From positions 1 to 64,000 of the forward strand of contig JALHSP010000147.1 of assembly GCA_022865305.1 (NCBI GenBank): a stretch of DNA of 64,000 bases, given 5' to 3'. The notes beneath the pieces are model-generated. The model made no database searches and was not told the DNA's origin. It worked only from the letters and a program-made list of their open reading frames with translations. Below, piece by piece: positions 49,227 through 59,375 of the stretch (its first letter is position 1; each line of letters begins with the position of its first letter). This DNA is from Bacteroidales bacterium. Its GTDB lineage: Bacteria; Bacteroidota; Bacteroidia; Bacteroidales; VadinHA17. A program made the position numbers and the translations under genes.

Positions 49227-52200
49227 TCATTTCCTGGTTTTTATTACAGGTATGGTTCTTGAATTACCCGGGTATTCAACTCTCAGATAATAAACTGAAG
49301 GAACAAGCCGGTTATCCTTTATAAAAATTTCATTCATTCCCTCAATAATAGGTGTTTCAAAATTGGATATTTTTTTACCCGCCGGATTTGTTAATGAAAT
49401 ATATGCTGTCCCCTGAATTTTTGAAATAATAACAATATTCAGAACATCAGTAAACGGATTAGGGAATACCAGCAACGGTTCTTCAATATCAGTATTTTTA
49501 ATATTGATTTGCAAAGTGTCATTAAAGATGTAGTCATCGTTATTGTCATAGCTATAAGTGACAATATCATAGTTACCGTATAGCGACAGGTCTGCTTCAG
49601 AACTGAATGTGACATCAACTGAATCACCAAATGGGACAAGCGAATTACTAAAATATTGACGAACTGGAATACTGTTATTTATAGTGTAGGCAAGATAAAA
49701 TCCATTAATAGTATCTGGTCCCTGGTTAAACACCTTAACAATTACAGGTTCCTTTCCAAGCTGGTCCTTTTGTGAAGGTGAAACAATTCTGGCGACTTCA
49801 ATGTCCCGTTGAATATACCTGACTGATCCGGAACCTGCAAAGTCGATCATATCCAGGAATGCACAGTCCGCCCCATTTGAAACAGACTGGTCCTTTTTAT
49901 AAATCCATTCCATATCATTAAAACCGGCAGGAACAAATATGACTTTCTCTTCCCATAGGGTCTCACCGGATTTTCTGAGTACCTCAGTGCCGTTCAGTTT
50001 AAAAATAAGGAAATCATAATTGTTCTCAGATGAGACTTTATAGAAAAACCTTAAAGAATCAGCCGCAGGGTATTCAGTCCTTATTCTTAATGCAGAAGAT
50101 TCGTTATGAGAAATGATCCCTGACCGGGCAGAAAAAGTACCGTCATAAGGACCTGTTCCGGTAATAATCCATGGCTTTGAACTTATATTTATCCAGGAGA
50201 ATATCTGGAAAGAGGCTGATTCAAAAGATTCTCTTATGCGCCCTACCCTGAATGAGAACTCTCTGTTTACAAAATAGGGATTGCAGTCAAGAAATGTCAT
50301 AATAGAAATAGTTGTACCGGAGCTGACAGTTTCAGATAAATTAACAAGTACCGGAATCTCGACTGTTTCTCCAATCTCGAGAATACCTGAATTCTTGGTA
50401 GGTTCAAGAACAGTAATTTCTTCGTTCGGACTGGATATGCTTAGTTGCCCGGAAGTGCTGCTGCTTCCCTGGTTCTGTATTCTGAATATTAGCGTTAAAG
50501 TTTCACCTGCATCGGCAATTGAGTTGCTATTACCGGTCTTTGAATCATCCATCTGGTAACTTAATATCTCCAGCAACGGGGCATGAACACAAATATCAAT
50601 TTTATAGAGTTTCTCACCAGCATCATCCTTTAATATAAGGTCCAAAGTAATTATCCCCTTATCAGGAACATTTTGCGCGATGGTAATTGAAAGATCATCA
50701 TACAGCACAATTTCTGCTCCGGAAGAAAGTGTTCCAATCGTCACAGAATCAGTATTTATTGTTACCCATTCCGAGGCTGATAATATTTTGGCATACACAT
50801 GTTTAGCATTAGTCAACCCGAGGTTGCTGATTGTAAGGTTAAGAAAAAGCGTTTCTCCGAAATCGGCAAGTCCGTTGTTGTTTTCAGAACTATCATTTAT
50901 ACCTGTTCTTGTCAGATTAATGAATTCTTCATTGATATCGGAAAAATAAATAGTCTTGATGATCGGTACTTTATTCTGACCTGTTATTACAATAAGGCAC
51001 GAATCCTTTTCTATTTCAGGTATATTCAGGGTTACAGAACCAGAAGGACTTACATATGAAGCATCCCAGAGCGTATCGAAATGCGATATAGCAGCATATG
51101 AAAAAGGAGTTGTTGTAAATGAATATGATTTAATGTTGTTTGGCAGGATATCAGGCAAAACAATGCTAAATGAATCAGGAGTGCCAATAATCGGGATGAC
51201 ACTTGGATCACCGACAAGATTATATGTCTCCCAGTAATATTTTTTTCTGGAGCTGGTACTCGCACTTACGGCAAGATTTCCTGCATAGTTAATCTGTCCC
51301 ATTGTAAAATACCAGTCCGAAGCCGGCTCACCATGCGTATGAAACAGACGATCATAAAAACCTGGTCCGGTAGTTTCATATGTCGGATCTTCAGACGGAG
51401 TGCAGACACCTACTGCCCAGTAGAAATCCTCATTCCAGTACGAATCGTTTGAGCAACCAATAAATCCGATTGCCCCCTTATCATTTGAAACAACCATCTT
51501 GTTTCCCAATGAAGGTAAGTTAAAACTGGAAGTCTGACATGAATTGCTTATCACAAAAGGATACTTGTTGACATTGATCAGTTTTCTGACATCAGAAGTG
51601 TCAATATTGAGACCAAGCCATCCCACAGCCGATCCGTGACCCGTATAATTGATAAACGATACACCCTTATTTACTATTTTTTTTACAGAATCCTCATGCG
51701 CGGGTTGTGTCTGCGGGTAATTAAAATGATATTCTTTGATTTTATTGGCGGGTGTCAGGTAATTCGATATGGCATACTTAATCTGCCCGTTCATATAACT
51801 GCCATAGTTGGGATCGTACCCTGCAGTAATAAGTCCGTTTGAATAAAATTTATTTGTATCGGCAAATTCAAATTTCTCGTACTGGAGGATTTTCTGAACA
51901 ACAGATTTTAATTCAGTTGTGTCAGCTACTGGCAACCTGCCAATAAACATCTCAGGTATATAATCACCATTTCCGTCAAATTCACCATAATACATATCAG
52001 TAACATTCCCGCTACCATAGTACGGTACCTTATCTACATCCCCTATAATTAACAGGTATTCCGGAGGAGGATTGCTTTCAGAGGAGGCATTGTAAATGCT
52101 TGTCAGAGTATCTTTTAATTCTGTATAGGTGTTACCTGCAAGCCCTGCTCCTTTATAGAGCACATTGAGTTTATATCCTTTCTGAGTTTTCCATCTTAAA

Positions 52201-52997
52201 AATGGCTCAAGATGTTTTCTGAACGTAGTGTCAGTTATTATCACCATTTTCACAGGTTGTTCTGAATAACCTGTGATCATATCATCCGGATTATAATTCA
52301 GCAATCCCTTGGAAAGAGATTCTCCGAATGATTTCGATTCAGGGAACAGTGTCTTTGATCCAGTACCGTAACCCATGGAAAATATAACCTCTATTTTCAT
52401 AGAAGTGATAACCTCAAGACTATTTGTTTTAGGATTATATCGAGCAGGAGTAATAAGCAGGCTGGCCAGATTCTTTTTCCTGACAGTTCCTAATGGCTCA
52501 ATTTTTACAGTATCAGACCTGAGAAGTCTGCGGGCAGAATAAATGGCTTTATCTATAACAAACTGCGGTTTTTTATTTTGAGGTTCTTTTGTTTCTCCTT
52601 CCTGTGCAGGGAACAGAATTCCTTCGATTTTTTCGCCTGCCGGTCGAATTTTTGAGGATATGACATCAGAGATTTTAATCCTGTATGAGAAGCCTTCAGG
52701 GACACTTATCAGACGGCTGAGTACAGGCAGTTCTGGCCTGCCAGGTTCACAGGTAGGAGTATGACCGGGTATTGAGACACGATAATAAGTACCATTCTCA
52801 TTAGTCTGGTTTTCGATGTTAATCTCTGATATCGAATAGTTTATTGTGAGGGAATGATTCGTTGCAATGACACTGTTTTGCTTCAAATCTCCATCAATAC
52901 GATATTTGTGACTTTTTCCTGCCTGACTGTAGACTGGTGCTAACAAAAGCAGAAAACAAGCTATCAGAATACCCTGTTTATGTTTCCCTAAACACAT
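49227..52997 (-). CDS. Gingipain-like C25 cysteine peptidase secreted by T9SS
   Basis: The product has 1256 residues with a signal peptide. The peptidase C25 region spans about residues 220-600: the catalytic His lies in SFINYTGHGSAVGW (near 452) and the catalytic Cys in PFVISNSCQTSSFNLP (near 484). Several Ig-like and CARDB-like beta domains follow (two GETL.L.....N.G patterns near 720 and 820). The last 80 residues are a T9SS type A sorting domain (LLVFPNPFTDVLNI to VYYLRVEYPGN). It should be secreted and bound to the surface, and degrade proteins. The N-terminal 220 residues look like a propeptide. Confidence 0.92.
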   Translation of the reverse strand: MCLGKHKQGILIACFLLLLAPVYSQAGKSHKYRIDGDLKQNSVIATNHSLTINYSISEINIENQTNENGTYYRVSIPGHTPTCEPGRPELPVLSRLISVPEGFSYRIKISDVISSKIRPAGEKIEGILFPAQEGETKEPQNKKPQFVIDKAIYSARRLLRSDTVKIEPLGTVRKKNLASLLITPARYNPKTNSLEVITSMKIEVIFSMGYGTGSKTLFPESKSFGESLSKGLLNYNPDDMITGYSEQPVKMVIITDTTFRKHLEPFLRWKTQKGYKLNVLYKGAGLAGNTYTELKDTLTSIYNASSESNPPPEYLLIIGDVDKVPYYGSGNVTDMYYGEFDGNGDYIPEMFIGRLPVADTTELKSVVQKILQYEKFEFADTNKFYSNGLITAGYDPNYGSYMNGQIKYAISNYLTPANKIKEYHFNYPQTQPAHEDSVKKIVNKGVSFINYTGHGSAVGWLGLNIDTSDVRKLINVNKYPFVISNSCQTSSFNLPSLGNKMVVSNDKGAIGFIGCSNDSYWNEDFYWAVGVCTPSEDPTYETTGPGFYDRLFHTHGEPASDWYFTMGQINYAGNLAVSASTSSRKKYYWETYNLVGDPSVIPIIGTPDSFSIVLPDILPNNIKSYSFTTTPFSYAAISHFDTLWDASYVSPSGSVTLNIPEIEKDSCLIVITGQNKVPIIKTIYFSDINEEFINLTRTGINDSSENNNGLADFGETLFLNLTISNLGLTNAKHVYAKILSASEWVTINTDSVTIGTLSSGAEIVLYDDLSITIAQNVPDKGIITLDLILKDDAGEKLYKIDICVHAPLLEILSYQMDDSKTGNSNSIADAGETLTLIFRIQNQGSSSTSGQLSISSPNEEITVLEPTKNSGILEIGETVEIPVLVNLSETVSSGTTISIMTFLDCNPYFVNREFSFRVGRIRESFESASFQIFSWINISSKPWIITGTGPYDGTFSARSGIISHNESSALRIRTEYPAADSLRFFYKVSSENNYDFLIFKLNGTEVLRKSGETLWEEKVIFVPAGFNDMEWIYKKDQSVSNGADCAFLDMIDFAGSGSVRYIQRDIEVARIVSPSQKDQLGKEPVIVKVFNQGPDTINGFYLAYTINNSIPVRQYFSNSLVPFGDSVDVTFSSEADLSLYGNYDIVTYSYDNNDDYIFNDTLQINIKNTDIEEPLLVFPNPFTDVLNIVIISKIQGTAYISLTNPAGKKISNFETPIIEGMNEIFIKDNRLVPSVYYLRVEYPGNSRTIPVIKTRK

Positions 52998-53082
52998 CAG
53001 TGTTAATAAATTAACGCTGTTCCCTAAATTCCTGAGGCAAGTTATTAAAATTTCAATAGATAATGAATGTGGCTACAATAAA

Positions 53083-53113
53083 TTTGATTAACATAATAAG
53101 ATTCGTATTTTTA
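53083..53113 (+). promoter_or_regulatory. Promoter of the SpoIIE-type sensor gene (TTTG, N19, TATTTTTA)
   Basis: TTTG at 53083-53086 is 19 bases from TATTTTTA at 53106-53113, close to the Bacteroidota consensus. The ATG at 53151 is 37 bases downstream. Confidence 0.5.
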
Positions 53114-53150
53114 TGGTGGATTTTGTTAGACTAAAATAACAAAAGCGCTT

Positions 53151-56100
53151 ATGAAAAGAATGCTTATATTGTTTTTCCTGATTAATCAAATAATTGACTC
53201 ATCATCCCAGGGAAACAAATTTGGCGTTCCATTTATAGAAAATTATTCCACACAGATAACGCAGGGCTCGGAACAGAATTGGTGTATCACCGAAGACAAG
53301 TTTGGTTATTTGTACTTTGGAAATCAGGATCGCGGAGTTATCCGGTATGATGGAACAAAATGGTCAAGTATCCGGATAAACAATAATCCAAGGATTTATT
53401 CCCTTGCTTCTGATGACAGAGGAATTGTCTATGTGGGAGCTGCTTTTGAATTTGGTTATATCCAGCCTGATAAAAAAGGAACGCCTGAATATATTTCGCT
53501 CGCAGGAAGACTTGACTCAATTTCCGAAGTCAGATTAGTTTTTTCAATTGTTGTCAAGGATAATAAAGTCTTTTTCTTAAGTACGAAATTCATCTATTTA
53601 TATGATATAAATAACGACTCTCTCTCAAAAATAGATCTCTCAAGTTTTAATCTTACCGATGCATACCGGCTTGTTGAAATTAATGATAAACTTATCATTG
53701 CTGATAATACACAAGGTATTTTTGAACTAAAAGACACATTGATCACACCTTTACCCGGTGGAGATTTCTTTAAAAAGAAAATTTGTTCCGTATTATTGCC
53801 CTACGATGAAAAAAGGATACTTATCGGCACTTTTTTCGACGGATTGTTCTTGTATGATTATACCACAGGGAATGTGCGCAGTGACTTCATTAATGAACGA
53901 CTGAATAACAAACTTAAGATTGTAAATATATATGCTGCGACCCTATTAAATGAGAATCTATTCGCCATTGGAACCACCAATGAGGAAGGGATTTTGATTT
54001 TTGACAGATCAGGTGAACTGGTGCAGCAGATCAAGAAAGAAAATTGCGATCTTGAAGATGATGCAATTATGGCATTATATTGCGATTATAAAAGCAAATC
54101 TGAACTTTGGATCTCTACTTTCGGGGTATTAAGCAAGGCATATTTTAATCTCCCGCTGACAAAGTTCTCAGAGAAACAGGGTATTGATTATGGTGTCAAC
54201 GGTATTTGTGAATTTCAGGATAATATTTATCTCGCTTCTGATGCAGGAATCCTTAAATCATATACAGATAACCAGAATAATATAAGATTCAAAAAAATTC
54301 CAGGAACTGATTCCCAGTTTTTCCCTATTAAAGTCATAAAAACAGCTTCCGATGAGTTTTTGCTTGCCGGGTCATTAAACGGCGTTTTGCAGATCCTTAA
54401 AAATGATGTTATCAGAAAGGTTGAGGATAATTGTACCGATATTGCTAAAAGCCGATTTAAACAATTAATTACGAGAGAAATTATTCAATCCTCAGTTAAA
54501 CCTGATATTGTCTACTTTGGCCTTGAAGTAGGTGGCATTGTAATTCTTAGAAATGCAGGAGATCATTGGAATTACGTAAACAGAATAAAAGGAATTTCGG
54601 GGGCAATTTCAGGAATTGTCGAGAAAGAAGAAGGAGGATTATGGTTTATAACCGATGATCCTTCATCATTGAATAATTTATCAATTAATGGTAATGATAC
54701 TCTGGTGACCAGAATTGGTCCGCAAAATGGAGTACCGGATATAGAACTTAATTCCCTGCATTCGATTAAAGGTGAATTATATGTTACCACATCTTTGGGA
54801 ATTCTGAAATATGACAAACCAACAGATAAGTTCATCAGTGATAACAGTCTGACAGGAGGTTTTTCTGGTGGGAAGTTTTCTCAGAATCTTTTTCTTGATG
54901 ACGATGGGGATATCTGGTACTGCGGGATAGATAACAAAAAGAATTTCGAAGTGCTGGCCCGGAAAACTGATTCCGGTATTCAAATCTATCAGGGTATACT
55001 CAACTTGTTGCCGAGTGTGCCATCTCTGGATTTCCTTAGTTCCAATGGTAAAATTTTCCTGACCAAATCAAAAATGGTCCCCGTTTTGGATAAAGCAAAT
55101 CTGACTCCCGATTCATCGCGGGTGAATACTTATTTTGTAAATATAACCGTAGGTTCAGATTCAGTGGTGATGGCTGGTTCATTCTACAGAGATATTGATA
55201 AAAGCAGGAGAATCCCGGTATTATTCAATCCTTCGGTCACGGTTCCTGAGTACAGGTTTGATGTGAATGAAATTTCTTTTGAGTGGACCACTCCTTACTT
55301 TACCGGAGAGTTGCAAACAGACTATAGCTACATGCTGGAAGGTTTTGATGAGAACTGGTCAAAATGGGAGGGTATTTCCTTCGGTTATGATGCTGAAGCT
55401 CTGTATTCAAAAGCAGAATACACAAATTTGCCATATGGACATTATACTTTCAGAGTCAGAACTAAAACATTGACAGGACTGACAGGTGATGAACTGAAAT
55501 ATGAGTTTATCATCCTCAAACCATGGTATGCAACAATTTTTGCATTAATCGGATTTGTCCTGATAGCATTTCTTATAGTTTATGCAATTATAGTCGCATA
55601 TACATGGAGACTGAAAAATGAAAATATCCGCCTGGAGGGAATTGTAGCAGACCGGACAGCTGTAGTGGTAAAGCAAAAAGAAGAACTCGAATCCAGCATT
55701 CAGTATGCAAGTCGTATTCAGATGGCCCTTCTTCCTTCCGATACAATTCTTTCTGAACACATTAAGAATTATTTTGTTTTATTCAAGCCCAGGGATATAG
55801 TAAGTGGTGACTTTTACTGGATGACCAAAAAGGGTGAAAGACTTTATATAGTTGCAGCCGATTGCACCGGACATGGTGTTCCCGGCGCCTTTATGAGCCT
55901 TCTGGGAATGTCATTTCTTGATGAAATAATTGATAAGGATGATGCTCCAAGGGCAGATGCAATCCTTAATGAGTTAAGGATTCATGTAACTGAATCATTA
56001 AAGCAGATAGGCGATGATGATGAAGCAAAAGACGGAATGGATATAGCACTGCTTGTAATTGATTCCGACAAACGTCGTATTGAGTTCTCAGGTGCCTATA

Positions 56101-56513
56101 ATCCTTGTTACAGGGTGAGAAAGCTGACAGGAGAAGAAGCAAGAAATTTCAAAGAGGATACTTTCGAATTGTCTGAAGGATTTATGTCAAACGGCAAATA
56201 CCTTCTTGATACGATTTACGCAAGCAAAATGCCAATAGGAATATCTTCAAAAATGAATGAAGGTTTCGTTTATTATGACTGGACCCTTGAAAAGGGAATA
56301 TCCTATTACATGTTTTCTGATGGGTATGTTGATCAGTTCGGAGGTCCGAAAGGCAGAAAATTCTTGAAGAAGAATTTTAAGCGTCTGATACTTGATATCC
56401 AGGATTATCCTATGAATAAACAAAAGGATATACTCGAAAAAAACCTGAAGGAATGGATGGGTAAGTTACCGCAGATAGATGATATTCTGGTGATGGGAAT
56501 CAGACCAGAATAG
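53151..56513 (+). CDS. Beta-propeller membrane sensor with SpoIIE-type PP2C phosphatase output
   Basis: The product has 1120 residues. A signal peptide is followed by about 650 residues of Reg_prop-like propeller repeats (GYLYFGNQDRGVIRYDGTKW, IYSLASDDRGIVYVGA), a Y_Y_Y domain (VNEISFEWTTPYFTGELQTDYSYMLEGFDENWSKW), one membrane helix (about 793-818), a short coiled coil and a SpoIIE phosphatase domain (SSIQYASRIQMALLP, VSGDFYWMTKKGERLYIVAADCTGHGVPGAFMSLLG, GMDIALLVID). This layout replaces the histidine kinase of hybrid two-component systems by a Ser/Thr phosphatase, probably controlling an anti-sigma or related switch inside the cell. Partners are not in the window. Confidence 0.9.
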   Translation: MKRMLILFFLINQIIDSSSQGNKFGVPFIENYSTQITQGSEQNWCITEDKFGYLYFGNQDRGVIRYDGTKWSSIRINNNPRIYSLASDDRGIVYVGAAFEFGYIQPDKKGTPEYISLAGRLDSISEVRLVFSIVVKDNKVFFLSTKFIYLYDINNDSLSKIDLSSFNLTDAYRLVEINDKLIIADNTQGIFELKDTLITPLPGGDFFKKKICSVLLPYDEKRILIGTFFDGLFLYDYTTGNVRSDFINERLNNKLKIVNIYAATLLNENLFAIGTTNEEGILIFDRSGELVQQIKKENCDLEDDAIMALYCDYKSKSELWISTFGVLSKAYFNLPLTKFSEKQGIDYGVNGICEFQDNIYLASDAGILKSYTDNQNNIRFKKIPGTDSQFFPIKVIKTASDEFLLAGSLNGVLQILKNDVIRKVEDNCTDIAKSRFKQLITREIIQSSVKPDIVYFGLEVGGIVILRNAGDHWNYVNRIKGISGAISGIVEKEEGGLWFITDDPSSLNNLSINGNDTLVTRIGPQNGVPDIELNSLHSIKGELYVTTSLGILKYDKPTDKFISDNSLTGGFSGGKFSQNLFLDDDGDIWYCGIDNKKNFEVLARKTDSGIQIYQGILNLLPSVPSLDFLSSNGKIFLTKSKMVPVLDKANLTPDSSRVNTYFVNITVGSDSVVMAGSFYRDIDKSRRIPVLFNPSVTVPEYRFDVNEISFEWTTPYFTGELQTDYSYMLEGFDENWSKWEGISFGYDAEALYSKAEYTNLPYGHYTFRVRTKTLTGLTGDELKYEFIILKPWYATIFALIGFVLIAFLIVYAIIVAYTWRLKNENIRLEGIVADRTAVVVKQKEELESSIQYASRIQMALLPSDTILSEHIKNYFVLFKPRDIVSGDFYWMTKKGERLYIVAADCTGHGVPGAFMSLLGMSFLDEIIDKDDAPRADAILNELRIHVTESLKQIGDDDEAKDGMDIALLVIDSDKRRIEFSGAYNPCYRVRKLTGEEARNFKEDTFELSEGFMSNGKYLLDTIYASKMPIGISSKMNEGFVYYDWTLEKGISYYMFSDGYVDQFGGPKGRKFLKKNFKRLILDIQDYPMNKQKDILEKNLKEWMGKLPQIDDILVMGIRPE

Positions 56514-56563
56514 AGAACTGCGTTTTTAATAAAATTAATATTCAGAATATTATAAGAAAAAAT

Positions 56564-57301
56564 ATGATACGGATAAATAGAACCTTTTCAACCATAATCT
56601 TTACAGCAATGACTATTCCGGCTTTTTCTCAGGATGCTCCTCTTTTTGACAGGATTAACACGTCAGCAGGTGTTGTGGAAATACATTTTGTAGGACACGG
56701 ATCACTTATGTTTAAAGTTAACAACTTTATCATTCATATCGATCCTGTTCGTAGTTCCGGAAGTTATGATAAACTTCCAAAGGCCGATCTGATACTTGTT
56801 ACTCATGAACACTATGATCACCTTGATACTGCCCTTATTGCCGATCTGCGTAAGCAGGAAACAGTGTTGATTTGTAACGGAAAAGCCGCTGCTCAGGTGA
56901 AGTGGGCTAAATCCATGAAAGCCGGTGATAAAAATGTGATTGATGATATCATTGTTGAAGCTGTTCCTGCATATAATATTTTACATATGCGGGCACTAAA
57001 TCAGCCATTTCATCCTAAAGGAATTGGAAACGGATATGTTCTTACAATAGGAGATAAGAGATTTTATCTCGCAGGTGATACAGAAAATACACCTGAGATG
57101 AAAGCTCTGAAAAATATTGATGTTGCTTTTCTTCCAATGAATCTGCCATACACCATGACGCCTGAAATGGTTGCTGAAGCAGCCAGATCATTTAAACCTG
57201 GAATATTGTATCCATATCACTATGGTGAAACAAATACAGATGAAATTATTAAACTTTTAAAAGGCACGGAAATTGAAGTAAGAATCAGAAATCTTAAATA
57301 A
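56564..57301 (+). CDS. Exported MBL-fold metallohydrolase (UlaG-like)
   Basis: The product has 245 residues with a signal peptide (IIFTAMTIPAFS). The metal-binding motif is VTHEHYDHLDT (His81, His83, Asp85, His86), preceded by HGSLMFKVNNFIIHIDPV, and later FYLAGDTENTPEM and ILYPYHYGET supply further ligands. The arrangement is that of UlaG-like lactonases, here exported. It starts a run of three same-strand genes with gaps of 12 and 26 bases (MBL hydrolase, aldo/keto reductase, DUF6599). Substrate unknown; a periplasmic lactone or phosphoester is possible. Confidence 0.88.
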   Translation: MIRINRTFSTIIFTAMTIPAFSQDAPLFDRINTSAGVVEIHFVGHGSLMFKVNNFIIHIDPVRSSGSYDKLPKADLILVTHEHYDHLDTALIADLRKQETVLICNGKAAAQVKWAKSMKAGDKNVIDDIIVEAVPAYNILHMRALNQPFHPKGIGNGYVLTIGDKRFYLAGDTENTPEMKALKNIDVAFLPMNLPYTMTPEMVAEAARSFKPGILYPYHYGETNTDEIIKLLKGTEIEVRIRNLK

Positions 57302-57313
57302 AATATTCACAAT

Positions 57314-58501
57314 ATGAAAAGAATAACCAGAAGAGGATTCCTCAAGACAGGAGTAACAGGAGCAGGTATGATGGCACTTTCTCCTGCAATCGTTTCGGCT
57401 GCATCATCATTCCAGGAAAAAAATATTATTTACAGGACTCTTGGCAAAACAGGTATCAAAGTGCCAGTTGTAAGCTTTGGTGTTATGCGTTCAGATAATC
57501 CAAACCTGTGCAAGGCGGCACATGATAAAGGAATAAGACTATTTGATACTGCCAACGGATATCTGGGTGGAAATAGCGAAACAATGCTGGGAAACCTTTT
57601 TAAGGATTACCCCAGAAATGCATTCGTGTTAGCTACTAAAGTGAAACCAGGTACCGACAGGGAAGGAAAACCGAGTGATCAGTCAACCCCGGAGAGATTC
57701 CTTGAAACATTCAATATAAGTCTTACAAGGCTTAAAATGGATTATGTTGATATTCTTTATGTTCACGATGTAAGTAATCCTGAACTTCTTGAATATAAGC
57801 CAATTATTAATACTTTAAAACAGCTGAAGAAAGACGGGAAGATTAAATTTATGGGATTTTCCACCCACAGGAATGAACCGGTCGTTATTAATGCCGCTGC
57901 TGAAAGTGATACGTGGGATGTTATTCTCACACAATACAATTATAAGCTGGCATATCTGCCAGAAATAAACAGTGCAATAAAAAAGGCAGCCTCGGCAGGT
58001 ATTGGAATTGTTGCCATGAAGACTCTTGCCGGAGGTGGCTTTCTTGACAGGGAAAGAACAAAACCAATGAATACAACCGCAGCATTAAAATGGGTATTGT
58101 CAAATCCTGATATCCACACAACAATACCGGGCATGACAAGCTTTGATCAGCTGGACCTCAATGCAAAAATACTGGAGGATATTTTCCTTACCGAACAGGA
58201 AAGCAAAGATCTTATTGCCACAGGGGCTGAACCAGGCCTGTACTGTTCAGGTTGTAAGCAATGTATTTCGTCCTGTCCTTTCAACCTCCCGATACCTGAT
58301 CTGATGCGTGCATATATGTATACTTACGGATATTCCAGTCCGTCAATGGCACAGACTCTTCTTGGAGAACTTGGAACCTCCGACAATCCATGCAGCAATT
58401 GTGAGGTTTGTAAAGTCCAATGCTCCAGGAATTTCCAGATAAAAGAGAGGATTACGGATGTCTCAAGACTTGTAAAGGTACCGACTGATTTTCTTACCTG
58501 A
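57314..58501 (+). CDS. Tat-exported aldo/keto reductase with ferredoxin-like tail
   Basis: The product has 395 residues. A Tat signal (ITRRGFLKTGVTGAGMMALS) precedes the TIM-barrel aldo/keto reductase domain: RTLGKTGIKVPVVSFGVM, Asp78 and Tyr83 in FDTANGYLGGNSE, Lys109 in LATKVKP and YVDILYVHD. Residues about 310-365 hold two cysteine clusters, CSGCKQCISSC and CSNCEVCKVQC, as in the 4Fe-4S-containing AKR group. The combination suggests electron exchange with a membrane chain rather than free NADPH alone; that is inference. Central gene of the three-gene run. Confidence 0.9.
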   Translation: MKRITRRGFLKTGVTGAGMMALSPAIVSAASSFQEKNIIYRTLGKTGIKVPVVSFGVMRSDNPNLCKAAHDKGIRLFDTANGYLGGNSETMLGNLFKDYPRNAFVLATKVKPGTDREGKPSDQSTPERFLETFNISLTRLKMDYVDILYVHDVSNPELLEYKPIINTLKQLKKDGKIKFMGFSTHRNEPVVINAAAESDTWDVILTQYNYKLAYLPEINSAIKKAASAGIGIVAMKTLAGGGFLDRERTKPMNTTAALKWVLSNPDIHTTIPGMTSFDQLDLNAKILEDIFLTEQESKDLIATGAEPGLYCSGCKQCISSCPFNLPIPDLMRAYMYTYGYSSPSMAQTLLGELGTSDNPCSNCEVCKVQCSRNFQIKERITDVSRLVKVPTDFLT

Positions 58502-58527
58502 TTGTTTTACCACTTCACTTTTATGAA

Positions 58528-59373
58528 ATGAAGAATAAAATTTTTGCCGGAATAATATTTGTTATTTTTTCTGGTATTTCATCTGCACAGGATATTGTAA
58601 TACCTGATCTGAATGGCTTTAAGAAAATAACAAAATATCCTGTTTATGTTCCTGAAAATCTCTGGGATTTTATTAACGGTGCAGCTGATGCTTACCTGGC
58701 ACTGGGATTTGTCGATCTGCATGTGGCTGAGTATAAAAAAGGCAAAGATGTTATAAAGCTTGAAATATACCGGCATAGTGATCACACCATGGCATTTGGA
58801 ATATATGCATCTGAGCGGTCTCCTTCTTACAGATTTCTGAATCTTGGCGCCCAGGGATATGATGCCGGTGGAGCAATTAACTTTTTCAAAGGCAACTTTT
58901 ATGTAAAAATCAGAACCTATTCCCGCAAAGCAAAAACGCTTCATGCCGCTGAATCGTTAGCAATAAGGGTTGCAGATATGCTTGTGGGAGAGACTGAAAT
59001 GCCAGTGTTACTTTCACAATTTCCTGACGATGGTAAAAAATTAAATGAAGAGACTTATATTAATGAAAGTGTGCTTGGACATCAGTTCCTGAATAAAGCA
59101 TTCAAGGCAGTTTATGAAGTTGGTACTGATAACTTCTCAATATTCCTTATGAAATTCAGTTCTCCACAGGCAACCTACAAAACAGCAGAAACTTATCTTA
59201 AATCGGCCGGAATAGATGGTACTGAATCGGATACAGGAAAATTTGTTTTGAACGACGGATATAATGGCACGGTCTTTCTCTCCTGGAAAGAAGACAGGAT
59301 GGTTTTAATTTCAGGCCTTGCCAAAGACCAGGCAGAAATTGCTGATAAATACACATCTGAGATCCTGAAATAA
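58528..59373 (+). CDS. Exported DUF6599-family protein
   Basis: The product has 281 residues with a signal peptide (MKNKIFAGIIFVIFSGISSAQ). Matches I recognise from DUF6599 are YVPENLWDFINGAADAYLALGFVDLHVAEYK, HTMAFGIYASERSP, and NFFKGNFYVKIRTYS. The function is unknown; homologues are often next to ferredoxin-containing oxidoreductases. It ends the MBL-AKR-DUF6599 run and is followed at once by a convergent Tat-exported gene (two bases between stops). Confidence 0.82.
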   Translation: MKNKIFAGIIFVIFSGISSAQDIVIPDLNGFKKITKYPVYVPENLWDFINGAADAYLALGFVDLHVAEYKKGKDVIKLEIYRHSDHTMAFGIYASERSPSYRFLNLGAQGYDAGGAINFFKGNFYVKIRTYSRKAKTLHAAESLAIRVADMLVGETEMPVLLSQFPDDGKKLNEETYINESVLGHQFLNKAFKAVYEVGTDNFSIFLMKFSSPQATYKTAETYLKSAGIDGTESDTGKFVLNDGYNGTVFLSWKEDRMVLISGLAKDQAEIADKYTSEILK

Positions 59374-59375
59374 AA

